Positions 45,172 to 54,340 of a DNA stretch of 64,000 nucleotides are shown here, piece by piece (position 1 is the stretch's first letter; each line of letters opens with the position of its first letter). Source of the DNA: Bacteroidota bacterium (GTDB lineage Bacteria > Bacteroidota > Bacteroidia > Bacteroidales > JAGONC01). The notes below the pieces were generated by a model, which was not told the origin of the DNA, did not search any database, and saw only the letters and a list, made by a program, of their open reading frames with translations. The translations under genes were made by a program, and so were the position numbers. Location: positions 1-64,000 of the forward strand of contig JAKLFC010000016.1 of NCBI GenBank assembly GCA_022711405.1. The letters are read 5' to 3'.

Positions 45172-46776
45172 ATGATCACGAACTGGCACATATTCGCGGT
45201 AAAACTTCTTATGGTACTGTCAGTACTTGTCCTGTTACAGGGCTTCTACGGATGTGCAGGTGATCCGTCAGATCAACCCTTTGTGCGTTTGCAGGAGAAC
45301 GAAATGATCCAGAGCCGGATCTTTAACCGCGCCATCAGCTACGCGGTGCTGCTCCCCGAGAACTATAACACATTAGTGGACTCTTTCCCTGTCGTTTACC
45401 TGCTTCACGGTTTCGGCGACGAATATAATGCCTGGTATAAGGATGGTTTGATTCAGTATTACTATGACCAGAGCGTAGCAGAAACTGGTCCCATGATCTT
45501 TGTCATGCCCCAGGGATTCAATTCCTATTATGTCAACCGGTACAGCGGTACGTTACCCTACATGGATTTCTTCGTAACAGAGCTGGTCCCTGAAATAGAC
45601 AACCGTTTCCGGACCAGGAGAGATCCCTCGCAACGGGCGGTGATGGGATACTCCATGGGAGGTTACGGCGCCCTGATCCTTCCTGCAAAGAATCCGGAAA
45701 TATTCAGCACAGGCGTCCCTCTCAGCATGTCTTTCCGCACCGATGAGCAGTATATGGCTGAGCCGCAGGAGGTGTTCGACAATCAATGGGGAATCATTTT
45801 CGGAGGATCCGGAATTTCAGGGGAATCACGCTTGACCAATTATTTTAAAGAGTATAGTCCCTTCCACTTCTTTCAGCAAAACGACGTCTCCCAGTATGCT
45901 GGACTCAGAATATTCCTTGACTGCGGTGATGACGAAGAGACTCTTTCGGTGACCAGTGGTGCACTGCATAACCTGATGGTTGAACGTGAGATTTCACACG
46001 AATACAGGGTAAGGAACGGAGGCCATTCATGGGACTACTGGCATAAATCGCTTCCGGAAGCACTGCGGTTCATCAGCTTTGGATTCCGTGGATTGCCATA
46101 CCCTGAAGAACCTGATCCGGTGGATATCGGAGACCTGATCCCTTCTGAGAAGTACATCCGGGAAACTCTGACCGGAAGCGATCTTCAGCTGGGAATCTTC
46201 AAACCCTCTGGATATGATACCGATACAATCCGTTATCCTGTGATTTATTTCATCCATGATTTCGATGGATCAATCCGGACCGATAATGCCCTGAAACTGT
46301 TTTCCCTCTTGAACAATAGAATAAAAGCCGGGAAGATACCCAGTTGCCTGATGGTTGAGATCCCTGCGGAACCTGACAGGATCACTGCCGCTATCATGGC
46401 CGGGATCATTGACCAGATCGAAGCAGAATACCGGATTCATTCCGGTAAAAAGGGACATGTCCTTGCTGGAAATAATCGGGGTGGTACCCTGGCCAGTGAG
46501 CTGATACCCGGTTTTAATGAACGTTTTAAAGCCTGTTTTCTCTTCGACGCAGAGCTGGAAGCCGGGGCCAGGGCGATGGAAGGTATTTATTATTATATTG
46601 ATATGACAGACAAATCCAGCAATTCTCATGGAAACTTTGATTTATATCTTGATCTGAGGGAAAAGGGCGTGAAGCATGAATACCGTGTCAGGCAGGGCTT
46701 TCCCTCCTTTCAGTCTTTTTTGAACGGACTGGATGCATCAACGGGATATTTATCCCAGCAGTTAAGTGGTAATTAA
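45172..46776 (+). CDS. exported esterase with an inactive second hydrolase domain
   Basis: 534-residue predicted lipoprotein (LLQGFYGC, cysteine 28). Residues 45-305 are an esterase-D/XynZ-type alpha/beta hydrolase: nucleophile GYSMGG with S161, acid in LDCGDDEE near 253, histidine in NGGHSWDYW at 285, and oxyanion region YLLHGFGDE. Residues 335-534 repeat the fold in decayed form: IYFIHDFDGS corresponds to the oxyanion loop, GNNRGG at 433-438 replaces the nucleophile serine by asparagine, and EYRVRQGFPSFQSF has lost the histidine. It probably removes acyl groups from the operon's substrate, with the second half acting as a binding or structural module. Confidence 0.82.
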   Translation: MITNWHIFAVKLLMVLSVLVLLQGFYGCAGDPSDQPFVRLQENEMIQSRIFNRAISYAVLLPENYNTLVDSFPVVYLLHGFGDEYNAWYKDGLIQYYYDQSVAETGPMIFVMPQGFNSYYVNRYSGTLPYMDFFVTELVPEIDNRFRTRRDPSQRAVMGYSMGGYGALILPAKNPEIFSTGVPLSMSFRTDEQYMAEPQEVFDNQWGIIFGGSGISGESRLTNYFKEYSPFHFFQQNDVSQYAGLRIFLDCGDDEETLSVTSGALHNLMVEREISHEYRVRNGGHSWDYWHKSLPEALRFISFGFRGLPYPEEPDPVDIGDLIPSEKYIRETLTGSDLQLGIFKPSGYDTDTIRYPVIYFIHDFDGSIRTDNALKLFSLLNNRIKAGKIPSCLMVEIPAEPDRITAAIMAGIIDQIEAEYRIHSGKKGHVLAGNNRGGTLASELIPGFNERFKACFLFDAELEAGARAMEGIYYYIDMTDKSSNSHGNFDLYLDLREKGVKHEYRVRQGFPSFQSFLNGLDASTGYLSQQLSGN

Positions 46777-46785
46777 AGTCCAGGA

Positions 46786-48348
46786 ATGAAAAAACCATTC
46801 ATTGTCATCATTGTCATTCAGCTCTTCCTGTTCACGGCTTCAAAAGGACAGGAGGTCAGGATCCTGGAAAGCCTTTCCATGCACAGCGACATCCTGGGGC
46901 AGGGTATCGCGTATTCCATTTGCCTGCCTGAGGGTTATTTCATCGAAAAACGCTCATACCCTGTGGTTTACATGCTTCATGGACTGGGTGACGACGAGAC
47001 TGCCTGGCTGGAATATGGCAGGGTTTACCAGACGGCTGATAAAGCGGTGAGAGAGGAGGAGATCGTTCCTATGATTTTTGTCATGCCCCAGGGTTTTCGG
47101 ACATACTACATGAATGACTACTCAGGTACCTTTTTATACCAGGATATGTTTGTTAAGGAATTAATACCAACCATTGACAGTCTGTACCGGACAATCCCTG
47201 ACAGGGAACACCGGGCGGTGATGGGTTATTCTATGGGGGGATTTGGGGCCCTGATCCTTCCCCTCAAGCATCCTGAACTCATGCGAACCTGCGTGCCCCT
47301 GAGCATTTCGATCCGGACCGACCAGCAGTACATCACTGAGGATGCTTCGGGCTGGGACCAACAGTGGGGAAGGATCTTCGGAGGCGAAGGCAGTACCGGT
47401 CAGGACCGGATAACGGAATATTACCGGCAGAACAGCCCATTCCATATCTTTCAGCAGAATGATCCTGCCAGTTTCAATGACCTGAGGATCTATATCGACA
47501 ACGGGGATGATGAGCAAACCCTTTGCCGCAGCAATGAGGAACTACACATCCTGATGCGGGACAGGGGAGTACCGCATGAATTCCGTGTGCGTGACGGAGG
47601 CCACAGCTTCGAATACTGGCGGTCATCGTTGCCCAACGCACTCCGGTTCATCAGTGATGCTTTCAGCAATGTACCCTATCGCGGTGATCCCTCCGCCTAT
47701 GTCGACATCGCAGGTTTGCCGGATAGACAAATGCTTGATTTAGAGATCAATACCGTGCATGTCCGGGCGTACGTCCCAGCGGAGTACTTTATCACGGATC
47801 GCCTTTATCCGGTCATCTATTGTTCTGGCAATTTCTCCACCGGCCAGTGTGATTCACTGGCTTCCGTATCGGACCGGATGATCAATGACATGGAAATTGG
47901 CCCCATATTGCTGGTGTTTTTACCTGAAGATGCTGTGGATCAGTTAAGTACGTTGCTACCACTCCTTGAGGAAAAGCTAAGGATCCGTCAGGGGTACCGT
48001 TACAGGTCGCTGGCAGGATTCGGGAGCAGTGCATCGGAAGCTTGCAACATTGTGGTCCATAAGGAAAAGTTCCGCTCCTGCCTCCTCATGGATCCGTACC
48101 TGGAGAAGGATACCATCATGAATTTACTGTCCTTATTGAACCCGGATACCGGCTTCAATACATCATTTTTCATCGATGCCCCGGACAAGGGGATGTATTA
48201 TGAAGGAAATGGATTTTTACACATAGGATTACGTGATTTGACCATTAAACATGAATACAGGGTGCGGGAAGGAACAGGAGGGTACAAATGGAGCCTTGGA
48301 GGGTTTGAAGAGATCATTCAGTTTGCTGACTATCATTTTCATAAATAA
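46786..48348 (+). CDS. exported esterase with an inactive second hydrolase domain
   Basis: 520-residue secreted paralogue of the preceding protein, with a simple signal peptide (cleavage near ASKG). The first hydrolase domain is intact: oxyanion region YMLHGLGDDE, GYSMGG with S149, DNGDDEQTL and DGGHSFEYW. The second domain again lacks the triad: GFGSSA stands where GYSMGG is expected and the histidine loop reads EYRVREGTGGYKWS. The two proteins differ in anchoring (lipid versus soluble), so they may act at different sites. Acetyl, feruloyl or other acyl targets cannot be separated by sequence. Confidence 0.82.
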   Translation: MKKPFIVIIVIQLFLFTASKGQEVRILESLSMHSDILGQGIAYSICLPEGYFIEKRSYPVVYMLHGLGDDETAWLEYGRVYQTADKAVREEEIVPMIFVMPQGFRTYYMNDYSGTFLYQDMFVKELIPTIDSLYRTIPDREHRAVMGYSMGGFGALILPLKHPELMRTCVPLSISIRTDQQYITEDASGWDQQWGRIFGGEGSTGQDRITEYYRQNSPFHIFQQNDPASFNDLRIYIDNGDDEQTLCRSNEELHILMRDRGVPHEFRVRDGGHSFEYWRSSLPNALRFISDAFSNVPYRGDPSAYVDIAGLPDRQMLDLEINTVHVRAYVPAEYFITDRLYPVIYCSGNFSTGQCDSLASVSDRMINDMEIGPILLVFLPEDAVDQLSTLLPLLEEKLRIRQGYRYRSLAGFGSSASEACNIVVHKEKFRSCLLMDPYLEKDTIMNLLSLLNPDTGFNTSFFIDAPDKGMYYEGNGFLHIGLRDLTIKHEYRVREGTGGYKWSLGGFEEIIQFADYHFHK

Positions 48349-48375
48349 CGGAGTAATCATTAAAATCTGACCATT

Positions 48376-49377
48376 ATGTTCATCGTAAACAGTTACACAC
48401 TGGCAGTCCTCCTGTGTTTCATCACCATGCTTTGCTGGGGTTCCTGGGCAAATACCCAAAAAATAGCCGCTAAGAACTGGCGGTTTGAATTGTTCTACTG
48501 GGATTACGTGATCGGCATCCTGCTGTTTTCGCTGCTCTTTGGATTTACGTTCGGAAGCATTGGTCCCAGGGGTATGGGATTCATGGAAAGCATAGGCCAG
48601 GCAAGCGCCTCCAGTATCATCAACCCCATCATCGGGGGAATCATCTTCAACCTGTCTAACATTTTGCTGGTGGCAGCGATCGCAGTCGCCGGGATGGCCA
48701 TTGCCTTTCCTGTCGGCGTTGGCCTGTGTATGGTACTGGGTGTGCTGATCAATTACATTGCAACTCCGAAAGGCGACCCGGTGCTGTTATTCATCGGCGT
48801 CGGCATCGTGACGGTTGCCATCATCCTGGATGCCCTGGCATACAAGCGACTGTCACTGAGCGAAAAGAAGACGCCGGCTAAGGGCATTGTCCTTTCCATT
48901 CTTGCAGGGGTGCTGATGGCCTGGTTCTTCCGTTTTGTGGCGAGTTCCATTGCTGTTGACCTTGAAAATCCCGAGCCGGGGAAACTCACACCGTACGCTG
49001 CCTTTTTCTTTTTTATGATCGGTATCGTTGTAAGTAACTTTCTCTTCAATACATATCTCATGAAGAAACCGGTCGAAGGCGTCCCCGTTTCGTTCAGACA
49101 ATATTTCCAGGGTTCCTTCCGCAGTCATCTCTCGGGTATCATTGGAGGACTGATCTGGGCGCTGGGCACAGCCCTGAGTTTGTTGGCAGCCAATAAGGCA
49201 GGATATGCCATATCGTTCGGGCTCGGGCAGGGAGCAACCATGATCGGCGCCTTATGGGGAGTATTCATCTGGAAGGAATTCAAAGGTGCCGGAAAAGGTG
49301 TCAGCGGAATGCTCGGACTCATGTTCCTGCTCTTTACTGCAGGGCTTATCCTGATCATTTTGGCAGGCAACGAGTAA
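48376..49377 (+). CDS. DMT-superfamily sugar/ureide-type permease
   Basis: 333-residue inner-membrane protein with ten predicted helices. MLCWGSWANTQKIAAKNWRF near the N terminus and the repeat-half layout match the GRP/RbsU-like sugar permeases and the bacterial relatives of plant ureide permeases within the drug/metabolite transporter superfamily. As the last gene of the ribokinase-led operon (27 bases after the second esterase) it most likely imports the released ribose or nucleoside across the inner membrane (inference). A promoter element for the next gene follows, so the operon probably ends here. Confidence 0.78.
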   Translation: MFIVNSYTLAVLLCFITMLCWGSWANTQKIAAKNWRFELFYWDYVIGILLFSLLFGFTFGSIGPRGMGFMESIGQASASSIINPIIGGIIFNLSNILLVAAIAVAGMAIAFPVGVGLCMVLGVLINYIATPKGDPVLLFIGVGIVTVAIILDALAYKRLSLSEKKTPAKGIVLSILAGVLMAWFFRFVASSIAVDLENPEPGKLTPYAAFFFFMIGIVVSNFLFNTYLMKKPVEGVPVSFRQYFQGSFRSHLSGIIGGLIWALGTALSLLAANKAGYAISFGLGQGATMIGALWGVFIWKEFKGAGKGVSGMLGLMFLLFTAGLILIILAGNE

Positions 49378-49385
49378 AAAACAGA

Positions 49386-49393
49386 TATATTTG
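49386..49393 (+). promoter_or_regulatory. -7 promoter element for the lipoprotein gene
   Basis: TATATTTG is an exact TAnnTTTG match 42 bases before the ATG at 49435. A TTTG lies at 49359-49362, a 23-base spacing that is slightly long for a -33 box. Confidence 0.5.
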
Positions 49394-49434
49394 TTTCATT
49401 AACCTAATTTTTAACCTTTTAAATCATTACTGCT

Positions 49435-50220
49435 ATGAAAAAGTTTCTTGCGTTTCTGATGATGGCTGCCCTCATCATGACAGCCTTTTATTCATGTAAA
49501 GACGATGATGACGACGATGACAATGAAGTCAAGGCTTCGCTCATCAAGACCATCAATTTTTCCGCTGACTGGAACAGAGCTGTTTCAGGTTATGAATTTT
49601 TCTACAATGCCAACGGTCTTGTCACCAACTTCAACAGGACCTATGCCAGTGAGCCGGATGGTGCCTTTGTGTATGATTACACTACAGCCGGTAAACTCAA
49701 GATCACCAAGGATGGTGATGAGTACAACACGTATGACATCAATTCCGGAAACCTGATCATTAAAGAGCCATGGAGCGATACGGAGTGGTCAGCCTATGAA
49801 TACGATGCCAACGGCTACTGCACAAAGGTCTACGAACACTGGGACGGAGTTGATCACCTGAAATATGAGATGGTAATAACCAATGGCAATATAGTTAAAA
49901 TGACCACCTATGATGATGATGGCACAACTGCCAAAAGGATCAAGGAGTTCACCTACACCACAGGCGACAACGTGAACAATATTCAACAGGCGAACGTTAC
50001 CGATTCAGATTGGAAACCAGTTGGCGGGTATTACGGCAAAGCCAGCAAGAAGCTGCTGGATTACTTTGAATACTGGGATCCGCGTGAAAATCCCATTGAA
50101 AAGAGAAAGTCTACGCTCACCTATGAATTCGATGCCAAGAACCGGCCGTCCAAGGTCACCAAGACCCTGTACGATATGTCGACTGAAGTATGGGATTATA
50201 CCTATTATGAAAATGAGTAA
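49435..50220 (+). CDS. surface lipoprotein with beta-repeat structure
   Basis: 261-residue lipoprotein. The lipobox cysteine 21 is followed directly by KDDDDDDDNE, the acidic run typical of the Bacteroidota lipoprotein surface-export signal, so exposure on the cell surface is expected. The mature part has YD-like beta repeats (FFYNANGLVTNFNRTY, YEYDANGYCTKVYEHWDG, YEFDAKNRPSKVTKTL). Function is unknown. It has its own promoter element and sits just after the ribokinase-SusCD operon; the transporter gene follows at 28 bases. Confidence 0.78.
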   Translation: MKKFLAFLMMAALIMTAFYSCKDDDDDDDNEVKASLIKTINFSADWNRAVSGYEFFYNANGLVTNFNRTYASEPDGAFVYDYTTAGKLKITKDGDEYNTYDINSGNLIIKEPWSDTEWSAYEYDANGYCTKVYEHWDGVDHLKYEMVITNGNIVKMTTYDDDGTTAKRIKEFTYTTGDNVNNIQQANVTDSDWKPVGGYYGKASKKLLDYFEYWDPRENPIEKRKSTLTYEFDAKNRPSKVTKTLYDMSTEVWDYTYYENE

Positions 50221-50248
50221 TCTGATGGTAATTATTCATTGTTGATGC

Positions 50249-51751
50249 ATGGTATCCAGTAACCGGACAGCAAACAGAAAGTACGTCGCCATCCTGGCTG
50301 GGATTGCTTTATTTATTGTTTTGTTGCTCCTGCCGGTACCGGCCGGAATGACGGCAGCCGCCCGCAATGCGGCTGCCGTTGTATTACTGATGGCTGTATG
50401 GTGGATCACAGAGGCGATACCGATCTATGCTACAGCCCTGTTGCCCATGGTTCTTTTCCCCCTGCTGAAGATATTGCCGGCCGGAGAGACGGCGGTAAGC
50501 TATGGGCACGATATGGTATTGATGCTCATATCCGGATTCTTCATCGCCAAAGCCATCGAAGCCCAGAATTTGCACCGGAGGATTGCGCTGGTCCTTATCC
50601 GCGCACTGGGTACCAGCAGGTCCAGGATCATGCTGAGCATCATGATGGCAACTGCTTTCCTCTCGATGTGGATCGCCAATGTGACGGCGGCCCTGATGAT
50701 GCTTCCCATTGGATTGGCCATCATCTCTAAAGAAGAAACGCTGGGTTCGGCCAATCCTAAATTTGGTACGGCCATGATGCTTGGCATAGCCTATTCAGCC
50801 AGTATTGGAGGAGTTTCCACTCTGATAGGAACGCCTACTAACCTGATCTTCAGTGGGATGATGACAAAAATATTCCCTGAGGCGCCTCCTGTGAGCTTTT
50901 TTGCGTGGCTCAGGATGGGCATTCCTATCCTGATCATTTTCCTCCCGTTCATCTGGTATTATCTGGTGAATTTCTTTCGGATAAGGGGCAGCATACCCGG
51001 CAACCGAGAGCTGATCGAGGAAGAACTGAAGGGGATGGGAAAGATGTCTGCCGGTGAGAAACGGGTCATGTACATATTTATCCTGACGGTCGTCGGGTGG
51101 GTGTTTCGCGAAGGATTTACCTTTGACCGCTTAGAAATCCCGGGCTGGGGAAAGCTGCTCGGGATCAGTGATTATGTGAGTGACAGCACGGTGGGAATGC
51201 TTGCCGCCATGCTGTTGTTCATGGTCCCTGCAGGGAATGGAAAACGCCTGCTGGACTGGAAGACTGCCGGCCAGATCCCCTGGGGCGTTGGAGTCATTGT
51301 AGGAGGGGGCTATGCCATGGCCGCGGGATTCAAATCCACGGGGCTTGCCGACTGGCTTGGCAATCAGCTGGCCTTTGTCAGCGGCTTTCCCACCCTGATC
51401 GTTCTGTTTATCGTCGTGGGTGCTGTTCTGCTTTTTACGGAGCTGAACTCCAATACGGCCACAGCCAATATTTTTCTGCCTGTACTTGCCAGCATGGCGG
51501 TTGCCGGAAACATCAATCCTTTGCTGCTGATGATCCCAGCCACCTTCGCCTCTTCCATTGTCTTCATTATGCCAGCCGGAACCGGTCCGAATACGGTGAT
51601 CTTCGCCAGCAACAAGCTTTCCATCGCCGACATGGCCCGGGCAGGTATCTGGCTGAAGCTGATCAGCATGGTCCTGCTTCCCCTGATACTCTATGTATTG
51701 ATCATTTACGTTTTCGGCATCGACCTGGTGTTGCCGGCGTGGGCACGGTGA
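50249..51751 (+). CDS. SLC13/DASS-family carboxylate transporter
   Basis: 500-residue inner-membrane transporter of the divalent anion:sodium symporter family, which imports C4-dicarboxylates, citrate or sulfate with sodium. Both substrate/ion-binding repeats are visible: WIANVTAALMMLPIG in the first half and ELNSNTATANIFLPVLASMA in the second, with TLIGTPTNLIFSGMM between. About eleven to twelve hydrophobic segments are present. The neighbouring lipoprotein and GH3 genes give no clear clue to the substrate. The next gene's chosen start is 71 bases downstream. Confidence 0.9.
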   Translation: MVSSNRTANRKYVAILAGIALFIVLLLLPVPAGMTAAARNAAAVVLLMAVWWITEAIPIYATALLPMVLFPLLKILPAGETAVSYGHDMVLMLISGFFIAKAIEAQNLHRRIALVLIRALGTSRSRIMLSIMMATAFLSMWIANVTAALMMLPIGLAIISKEETLGSANPKFGTAMMLGIAYSASIGGVSTLIGTPTNLIFSGMMTKIFPEAPPVSFFAWLRMGIPILIIFLPFIWYYLVNFFRIRGSIPGNRELIEEELKGMGKMSAGEKRVMYIFILTVVGWVFREGFTFDRLEIPGWGKLLGISDYVSDSTVGMLAAMLLFMVPAGNGKRLLDWKTAGQIPWGVGVIVGGGYAMAAGFKSTGLADWLGNQLAFVSGFPTLIVLFIVVGAVLLFTELNSNTATANIFLPVLASMAVAGNINPLLLMIPATFASSIVFIMPAGTGPNTVIFASNKLSIADMARAGIWLKLISMVLLPLILYVLIIYVFGIDLVLPAWAR

Positions 51752-51822
51752 GTAGTTGGCAGTTGATGGATCAATCATTTAAATCCCTGATCGGATATAA
51801 ACTGTTTTTAAATAATCCTGTC

Positions 51823-54063
51823 ATGAAAAGAAACAATTTCCTTATCCTGTCCCTTGCGATCACCCTCGCTGCCTATCACCCTCTTCCGGCCCAGGAAAGT
51901 ACCTTCGACCGGAAAGCGGACTCTGTCCTGAGGCTGATGACCCTTGAGGAGAAGGCCGGCCAGATGAACCAGTATAACGATGACTGGAACGCGACCGGAC
52001 CGATGACGGCCAAATCCGACATGGCCGGGCAGATCCGTGATGGACGCGTGGGCTCGATACTGAATGCCGCCGGTACGGCCAGGACCCGCACCTGGCAGGA
52101 AATGGCCATGCAGTCGCGGCTCCGCATCCCCCTGCTCTTCGGACAGGATGTGATCCACGGCTATAAATCCACCATGCCCATACCGCTGGCTGAGTCCTGC
52201 AGCTGGGATATGGAAGCGATCGAACGGGCGGCCCGCGCCGGTGCAGCGGAAGCCAGCGCCTGCGGCATCCACTGGACCTTTGCCCCGATGGTCGACATTA
52301 CGCGCGATCCGCGCTGGGGTAGGGTGATGGAAGGCGCCGGTGAAGACCCGTTGCTGGGCGCCAGGATCGCCTATGCCCGCGTCAAAGGATACCAGGGCGA
52401 CACGCCGGGCGCAGTGAATTCGCTGATGGCCTGCGCCAAGCATTATGCCGCCTACGGTGCTGCCATCGGTGGACGTGACTACAATTCGGTGGATATGAGC
52501 GATCGGATGCTGTGGGAGGTATATCTGCCCCCGTTCAGGGCCACCATCGACGCGGGAGTGGGTACATTCATGACCTCCTTCAATGACATCAACGGGGTGC
52601 CCTCCACCGGAAATCCTTACTTGCTGCGCGATATTCTGAAGGGACAATGGGGATTTGAAGGCTTTGTGGTGAGCGACTGGGGATCGGTAGGGGAGATGAT
52701 CAACCACGGCACTGTAAAAGATGGGTACGAGGCAGCCTGCAGCGCGATCCTGGCAGGATGCGACATGGATATGGAAAGCCACGACTTCGTGGATTACCTG
52801 CCCCGGCTGGTGAACGAGGGGAGAGTGCCGGTTGCACTGATCGACGATGCGGTGCGACGCATTCTGAAAAAGAAGTTCGAACTGGGACTGTTCGATGATC
52901 CTTTCAAATTCTGCGATCCGGAACGGGAACAACGGGAGATCTACAATCCGGAACATGAAGCCGCGGCACTCGATATGGCCCGTAAAAGCATCGTACTGCT
53001 GAAAAATGAGAACCAGTTGCTCCCCCTGTCGAAGGAACTGAAGACCATTGCATTCATCGGTCCGCTGGTCAAGGCGGTCAAAGAGAACAAAGGCTTCTGG
53101 GACAATGAGATCGCCGGTGTGGATTCAAATTTTATTGTCACCCAATGGGAAGGACTGGAGAACAAAGTCGGGAAGACAGCCAGGCTGCTCTATGCCAGGG
53201 GCTGCGACATCGAGGGCCAGCGCCGCGATGGATTTGCAGAGGCTGTAGAGGTGGCAGCACAGGCCGATGTGGTGATCCTCAGCATCGGGGAGCACCGGGC
53301 CATGTCGGGCGAGGCCAAAAGCACCAGCGACATCTCCATCCCCGGCGTGCAGGAGGAATTGCTAGCGGCGCTGCTGGAGACCGGCAAGCCGGTGGTGGTG
53401 CTCATCAATGCAGGCCGTCCCCTGGTCTTCAACTATACGGCAGATCATGCGCCCGCCATCCTTTATACCTGGTGGCTGGGCTGCCAGGCCGGCAATGCCA
53501 TCGCCGATGTGCTTTTCGGAGATTACAACCCTTCGGCCAAACTGACGATGACCTTCCCGCTCAGCGTGGGCCAGATCCCCATCTACTACAGCCATTTCAA
53601 TACCGGCCGGCCGGCACCCGACGACCGGAACAGGTTCTACAACAGTTCCTACATCGACCTTTCAATCTACCCACGGTTCGAGTTCGGTTATGGACTGAGC
53701 TATACCACCTTCGAATACAGCAACCTGCAGCTGGATAAAAAGCAACTGAAAACTGATGAAACCATCACCGTCAGCTTCACGGTCCGTAATTCAGGTCCGT
53801 ACGACGGCGAGGAGATCGTTCAGCTGTATCTGCGCGACCTTGTGGGCTCCATTACACGGCCTGTGAAAGAACTCAGGGATTTCCGGAAGATCAGCCTGAA
53901 AGCCGGCGAGTCAATGGTCGTACAGTTCATTATTGATAAAGAGAAGCTTTCCTTTTACAACAACCAGCTTCAATGGGTGGCAGAACCCGGTGAATTCGGG
54001 GTGATGATCGGCGCCTCCTCGAGGGATATCCGTCTGAAGGATACGTTTGTACTGTTGGACTGA
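51823..54063 (+). CDS. bglX: GH3 beta-glucosidase
   Basis: 746-residue periplasmic enzyme of glycoside hydrolase family 3, BglX-like. The signal peptide ends at LPAQ; the start at 51823 discards 28 upstream codons overlapping the transporter gene. The nucleophile aspartate is in GFVVSDWGSVGEM, the acid/base glutamate lies in SGEAKSTSD, KHYAAYGAAIGGRDYN is the KHF-region substrate loop, and a C-terminal fibronectin III-like domain begins at FEFGYGLSYTTF. The likely substrates are beta-gluco-oligosaccharides. A diverged copy of about 95 bp encoding TGRPAPDDRNRFYN... to FEFG is found at 55614-55708. Confidence 0.92.
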   Translation: MKRNNFLILSLAITLAAYHPLPAQESTFDRKADSVLRLMTLEEKAGQMNQYNDDWNATGPMTAKSDMAGQIRDGRVGSILNAAGTARTRTWQEMAMQSRLRIPLLFGQDVIHGYKSTMPIPLAESCSWDMEAIERAARAGAAEASACGIHWTFAPMVDITRDPRWGRVMEGAGEDPLLGARIAYARVKGYQGDTPGAVNSLMACAKHYAAYGAAIGGRDYNSVDMSDRMLWEVYLPPFRATIDAGVGTFMTSFNDINGVPSTGNPYLLRDILKGQWGFEGFVVSDWGSVGEMINHGTVKDGYEAACSAILAGCDMDMESHDFVDYLPRLVNEGRVPVALIDDAVRRILKKKFELGLFDDPFKFCDPEREQREIYNPEHEAAALDMARKSIVLLKNENQLLPLSKELKTIAFIGPLVKAVKENKGFWDNEIAGVDSNFIVTQWEGLENKVGKTARLLYARGCDIEGQRRDGFAEAVEVAAQADVVILSIGEHRAMSGEAKSTSDISIPGVQEELLAALLETGKPVVVLINAGRPLVFNYTADHAPAILYTWWLGCQAGNAIADVLFGDYNPSAKLTMTFPLSVGQIPIYYSHFNTGRPAPDDRNRFYNSSYIDLSIYPRFEFGYGLSYTTFEYSNLQLDKKQLKTDETITVSFTVRNSGPYDGEEIVQLYLRDLVGSITRPVKELRDFRKISLKAGESMVVQFIIDKEKLSFYNNQLQWVAEPGEFGVMIGASSRDIRLKDTFVLLD

Positions 54064-54340
54064 TTTTCACCTGCGGATGAAAAATTGGACGGTTTGGTAA
54101 AACCTATCGGATTTATACCGATCTTTGCGCCATCTTCTTAGTGAGAGTCCCTCCGTTAAGTCAAAAATAAATCCAAGATTTATTACTCAACCTGCGATTC
54201 GGCTAAGAGTTAAAGTCGGATTCTTTTTCTTTGGTTTGTCATTTCGGTTCATTTCTGGAGAGGATTATATTCTTGTCAGGGGAAGCAAATGTGGTGACGG
54301 GTAAGGATGACGGCTTTCCATTACAAATAATTTATTCAAA
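54064..54340 (+). promoter_or_regulatory. gene-free region, probable long 5' leader of the DEAD-box helicase
   Basis: No open frame is supported in these 277 bases. TTTG at 54093 and GATCTTTG at 54121 (one mismatch to TAnnTTTG) suggest a promoter, giving a leader of about 200 nt. It contains a perfect small hairpin AATAAATC-CAA-GATTTATT (54167-54185). Long structured leaders are known for cold-induced RNA helicase and cold-shock genes, which makes cold regulation a reasonable but untested idea. Confidence 0.4.

Noticed and set aside
53145..53738. 197-codon plus-strand frame overlapping the GH3 gene
   Set aside because: Alternative frame of GC-rich GH3 coding DNA with arginine- and glycine-rich, family-less translation.
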